Source of the DNA: Streptococcus cristatus
Lineage (GTDB): Bacteria > Bacillota > Bacilli > Lactobacillales > Streptococcaceae
Assembly: GCF_001578775.1 (NCBI RefSeq)
Contig: NZ_KQ969062.1
Span: 1,700,359 to 1,734,855 of the forward strand
Reading direction: 5' to 3'
DNA: 34,497 nucleotides
The position numbers were made by a program, and so were the translations under genes. Shown one piece after another: positions 31,362 to 34,497 of this stretch; position 1 is the stretch's first letter, and every line of letters starts with the position of its first letter. The notes below the pieces were generated by a model. It had not been told where the DNA came from. It did not search any database and saw nothing but the letters and a program-made list of their open reading frames with translations.

Positions 31362-33077
31362 CTAACTTTCTGAAACTTCAATATTGTAGATTGCAAAGGA
31401 ATTTCCGGTCGGCTTCAAATAGTAAGTTTTATTTTTTCGATTGACACTATTTGGAGTACTATCAATATAGTGAACTGTATAGTCTTCATAAGTCGTCACA
31501 ATATAGGAGCCGTTCTCCTCTCTCACTTCACGGATATCCAAAGCTCCTGGATCGTAATAATCAATTTTCGCCTTCTTGACACCACCACCTGTAGTCCACT
31601 CAACCATTTCCTTGTATGCTGGACTAGAAGTATCATAATATTGAGCATAATAATTAGAACGATTAGAGACCGATCTGAAAACAGCCGTGCGATATTCACT
31701 AAGGAAATTGGTAATTTTTGCCTTGTTAGCTTCTACCTTTTTAGCTTCTTCGTCCTTTTCTTTGATCTTATCTGTCACTTCTTTAGGTAAAGATAAAGCA
31801 ACATCAAGCGTGTCTCCCTTGACAACAATACTTTCCTTGTTGGTTACAAAAGTGTTATCAGCAACAACAAACTTAGCATAGACTTCCAGTTCTTGATGTG
31901 GTACGACTTGAATATCTGTTTCCAAGCTACTACCAATTTCCTTGCCATTTACAACAATTTTAAGGTCTGTTGCATTTGAAGCTTCTGCTGGCATAGTAAC
32001 CTTCAATCGTTTCTTTTCAGACTTAAGATCCAATTTAATTTCATTATTCTTAGCAGTGGCTAAATCAAGCTGAATCTTACTCTCAATCTCTCCAACTTCC
32101 GTCTTACCTTTCAGGGTAAATTCCTGCTTGATAAAATGATATTTGCCAATATTCGTCTCAGCATTCTTACTCAAAGGAAGGCTTTTCTTATCTCCTGCTT
32201 TAATGCTCACATTGTCTAAGTTCGTGTTAACCTTCACCTCTACTGGATAGGCCACTATTTGATATTCCTGAAAAATACCAAATTTCTTGCTTTTTTCAGT
32301 TACACCTAAAAGTTTATTCTGATTGTCATCAATATAGGCTGATTTCCCCTTTGACTTAGCAATGTTGTCCAACTCGGTCTCAATATTGATTTCTTGACTC
32401 TCTAAGTGCTCGACCAAAGCCCTCGCATCTGCACGTGTCCACTTATCTGAGTTAGAAGAAAGTAGGTTTGCGATTCCATCATAATCCTTTTTAGTAACCG
32501 CTTTTGCAAAATCATCCGTAACAACTTTAACACCTGTCACTGAGCTCAAATAAAGAAAGGCTGCCACCAAAACAAAAAGTAGAATAAGAGGAAAAGCAAT
32601 CATCACGACCTTCTTCTTCGACCTTCTTTTTTGTATTGGTTTTTGAGGAAATTCCGATTCCAGTAATTCAGAGCGAATAGGTAGATTAAGAAAACCTTGA
32701 TTTCTAGCTTCTAAAAATTCCTCTTTAGTCGGCTTTCTACCAATATTCATCTCGAAAGCTTGCAGCCAACTCTCCCGTTGCTCTTGGTATTGATCCGATT
32801 CTGAAAACTCTTGCTTTTCTTCTTTAAGAGGCTCCACAACAGATTCTTCTTTGAAAAACTCTAGGGATGGCTCATCTTGCCCAAAATTTTGTTCCTGAGT
32901 CACCGAGCTTTGCTTCTCTTCAGCTGGCCCATCGTTACTTTGTCCTGCTGGAGCCGCAATAGAAATAATCTTTCTGGGATCAAAACCAGAACGTTTTCCT
33001 TCTAAAAACTCATCTGCGGTTGGCTTTCTACCAATAACCTGCTCAAAAAGCTCAACCCACTTTTCTTTCGTTGTCAT
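31362..33077 (-). CDS. TcaA-like membrane protein with two N-terminal GRKPT modules
   Basis: A 571-residue protein with one membrane segment (VVMIAFPLILLFVLVAAFLY, about 157-176) preceded by KRRSKKK. The cytoplasmic N-terminus has two copies of a short module: KWVELFEQVIGRKPTADEFL at 6-25 and SWLQAFEMNIGRKPTKEEFL at 103-122, separated by an acidic Q/E/S linker. The extracellular part (about 185-571) resembles TcaA/YvbJ-type proteins: DDFAKAVTKKDYDGIANLL, several beta-rich domains, and a C-terminal NTF2-like domain with a serine/tyrosine-rich stretch. TcaA proteins usually begin with a zinc ribbon; here the modules take its place. TcaA of Staphylococcus aureus affects teicoplanin and wall metabolism. 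Gene order with ldcB supports a wall role. Confidence 0.72.
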   Translation of the reverse strand: MTTKEKWVELFEQVIGRKPTADEFLEGKRSGFDPRKIISIAAPAGQSNDGPAEEKQSSVTQEQNFGQDEPSLEFFKEESVVEPLKEEKQEFSESDQYQEQRESWLQAFEMNIGRKPTKEEFLEARNQGFLNLPIRSELLESEFPQKPIQKRRSKKKVVMIAFPLILLFVLVAAFLYLSSVTGVKVVTDDFAKAVTKKDYDGIANLLSSNSDKWTRADARALVEHLESQEINIETELDNIAKSKGKSAYIDDNQNKLLGVTEKSKKFGIFQEYQIVAYPVEVKVNTNLDNVSIKAGDKKSLPLSKNAETNIGKYHFIKQEFTLKGKTEVGEIESKIQLDLATAKNNEIKLDLKSEKKRLKVTMPAEASNATDLKIVVNGKEIGSSLETDIQVVPHQELEVYAKFVVADNTFVTNKESIVVKGDTLDVALSLPKEVTDKIKEKDEEAKKVEANKAKITNFLSEYRTAVFRSVSNRSNYYAQYYDTSSPAYKEMVEWTTGGGVKKAKIDYYDPGALDIREVREENGSYIVTTYEDYTVHYIDSTPNSVNRKNKTYYLKPTGNSFAIYNIEVSES

Positions 33078-33095
33078 AAATCACCTCCAAGAACC

Positions 33096-34226
33096 TTACA
33101 TCATCATAAGACTCATCAGCAATGAGAAAGCGATGAAAGTAAAGATAAATGTAATCACGCCATTGACAATAATTGCCAGTAAATATTTATAAAAAGGATC
33201 CATTGACGTGCTAGATTTTGAATAAATCAAAGCAAAGGTTGCTCCGACCCCAATTAACACTAAGCCAATCCATGCTAGAAAGAGGGAAACTGACATAATC
33301 CCAAGTAAACTAAATAAGGCAGAAAAAGCCACAAAAGGTAAGACAATCGCATAGAGTCTGCCATACCAGTCAAATGCCTTATTAAAGCTAAAGCTTCCAT
33401 CCTTATAGACCATGCGTTTTACAGCAAAGCCTCCTAAAATAATGGAGAAAAGAACGAGGGCTGCCGCTATCAGTGAGACCAAGAAAAGTCTAAAATCAAA
33501 AGTCGGACCACTGTAAAAGCCAAAACTCACCGAAGAAATAATATTATAAAAATTATAATTCACCACAATAGCCGCAAAGAAAACAGTCAATCCTAGGGAA
33601 AGATAGCCATTTAATTTGCTACTTTCAACTTCTGAAGTTGGCGACTTCCAAGCAGAAACAAGCCAAGCCCAGAAACCTTTCATTGTTTTAGAAAATTCAC
33701 TTGGTTGCGCAGACTGTTGCTGACTGTAATATGCCTGTGACCCGTGCTGAAAATTCTGCCCATTAAACTGGCCTTGCGGATTGTTTTGATAGACTTGCTG
33801 GTTAAAGCCTTGCGGACCAGAAGATTGAGGCTGAGCAACAAACTGGTTAGGTTGCCCACCATTTGGTTGTTGATAAGGATATCCCTGTTGAGCAAATGAT
33901 TGTGCTTGATTAGCAAATTGGTTTTGGTTAGGCTGTTGCTGAGGAAGCTCTTGATATTGCTGTCCAGTTGGGTGAGCGAACGGTGCTTGCCCATTCTGTT
34001 CCTGAAAAGCATTTTGCAGCTGAGCATAGTATTCACCGTTTGAAGCTCCTCCTTGTGCTCGAACAGAGTCTGATATGATTGAGCCAGTTTCACTTCCAAC
34101 TTGGTTCGTACTTGTCACCTCAGGTTCCACAAACTCACCAGCTAGCAAAGCTTGAGCAATTTCAGCATCCGTTGCTGAACGACCATTCACAGCTTCAAAA
34201 TATTCGAGCCAATCTTGCTTTAACAT
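33096..34226 (-). CDS. Membrane protein with GR-T module and Q/N-rich domain (DUF6574-like)
   Basis: A 376-residue protein when started at MLKQDWLEYFEAVNGRSATD (34226), chosen for its GGGAG site eight bases upstream over the ATG at 34244. Residues 1-30 form the same module as in the next gene (W, FE, NGRSAT). Residues about 65-185 are very rich in Gln, Asn, Gly, Pro and Tyr, with many QQ and NQ pairs. About five membrane segments follow (about 205-376), ending SLLMSLMMM. The C-terminal part resembles DUF6574/Yip1-like streptococcal membrane proteins, of unknown function. It is the first gene of an operon with the TcaA-like and ldcB genes, 18 bases ahead of the former. Confidence 0.72.
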   Translation of the reverse strand: MLKQDWLEYFEAVNGRSATDAEIAQALLAGEFVEPEVTSTNQVGSETGSIISDSVRAQGGASNGEYYAQLQNAFQEQNGQAPFAHPTGQQYQELPQQQPNQNQFANQAQSFAQQGYPYQQPNGGQPNQFVAQPQSSGPQGFNQQVYQNNPQGQFNGQNFQHGSQAYYSQQQSAQPSEFSKTMKGFWAWLVSAWKSPTSEVESSKLNGYLSLGLTVFFAAIVVNYNFYNIISSVSFGFYSGPTFDFRLFLVSLIAAALVLFSIILGGFAVKRMVYKDGSFSFNKAFDWYGRLYAIVLPFVAFSALFSLLGIMSVSLFLAWIGLVLIGVGATFALIYSKSSTSMDPFYKYLLAIIVNGVITFIFTFIAFSLLMSLMMM

Positions 34227-34264
34227 ATAAAAATCTCCCATCAATAAATGATTATCCTCATATT

Positions 34265-34293
34265 AGTATACAAAAAATCTGGTAAAAATTCAA
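34265..34293 (-). promoter_or_regulatory. Promoter of the envelope operon
   Basis: TTGAAT (34293-34288) and TATACT (34270-34265), 17-base spacer, minus strand; leader of about 33 bases. Confidence 0.75.
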
Positions 34294-34454
34294 TCAAGGC
34301 AATAGGCACGCATAAATAGCAAAAAATATGAAGTAAGCCAAATACCTTAATCAAAAAGTAAAAAGACCACATCCTATATGGATACTATCTAATTTACGAA
34401 AACTTATAAATTATAGAGACATTATAGAAAAGCAAAAAACCAGAACCCATAAAA

Positions 34455-34483
34455 TATAAAAAACAACAGCATATAGCCGTTGT
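34455..34483 (-). terminator. Terminator of a gene beyond the right edge
   Basis: Imperfect stem ACAACAGC/GCCGTTGT (34463-34470 and 34476-34483, one mismatch) followed by TTTTTTATATTTT on the minus strand. It probably ends a minus-strand gene lying past 34497. The stretch 34294-34454 shows no gene. Confidence 0.6.
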
Positions 34484-34497
34484 CTTTTATGAATTAG

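Noticed and set aside
1..34497. Phage defence system, CRISPR array, prophage or insertion sequence
   Set aside because: No repeats with spacers, transposases, integrases, phage genes or defence signatures were seen; the genes are core or housekeeping.

Overview
The window looks like core chromosome of a Streptococcus, most likely of the sanguinis/gordonii/mitis side of the genus. The evidence is gene content and order (lysine-type murE next to a murJ-like flippase, a manganese-dependent pyrophosphatase, rplK-rplA, ftsK, an SlrA-type lipoprotein rotamase), streptococcal extended -10 promoters, and short T-rich hairpin terminators. The species call is inference. I see no prophage, insertion sequence, CRISPR array, tRNA or rRNA.

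Layout. 1-3490 (minus): a cut-off Nudix hydrolase, a PspC-domain protein, a SprT-like protein whose metal motif is altered, and the RNA-binding protein Tex. 3662-5513 (plus): a 45-residue protein, a YraQ-type permease and its YcgQ-like partner, all overlapping. 5707-8656 (plus): a DHA2-type drug exporter and zwf. 8664-8834: a nested inverted-repeat element where zwf and mgtA converge. 8865-12633 (minus): a magnesium operon with promoter, M-box riboswitch, terminator, glutathione-S-transferase-like gene, a 23-codon acidic/proline leader ORF and the mgtA P-type ATPase. 12708-15075 (minus): two PLP enzymes of sulfur amino acid metabolism behind a MET-box. 15121-18281: murJ-like flippase and murE, diverging from promoters that share one -35 region. 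18306-21745 (minus): CPBP-family protein, DUF1803-like protein, YiiX-like hydrolase, YrdB-like protein, ppaC. 22058-23509: APC permease. 23637-25022: rplA and rplK with two likely L1-binding RNA sites and a large hairpin between the genes. 25109-28344: DUF3397-like protein, VOC protein, ftsK. 28407-28947: a very short PspC protein and a decayed DUF2798-like gene. 29102-30371: Nudix hydrolase and SlrA-like lipoprotein. 30570-34226 (minus): an envelope operon of a Q/N-rich membrane protein, a TcaA-like protein and an LdcB-type carboxypeptidase.

The most notable system is the mgtA operon. It appears to carry two successive magnesium-sensing layers. The first is an M-box with a terminator ahead of the first gene. 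The second, directly ahead of mgtA, is a short ORF starting MQIDDHPEP. Its coding sequence overlaps one of two mutually exclusive hairpins, and the second hairpin ends three bases from the mgtA ribosome-binding site. This resembles the logic of the enterobacterial mgtL leader, in a Gram-positive and combined with an M-box.

Other observations worth following are the shared -35 region of murE and murJ, several genes whose -10 box lies only 6-9 bases from the start codon (predicted leaderless or nearly leaderless mRNAs), and a short sequence module present three times in two adjacent membrane proteins.
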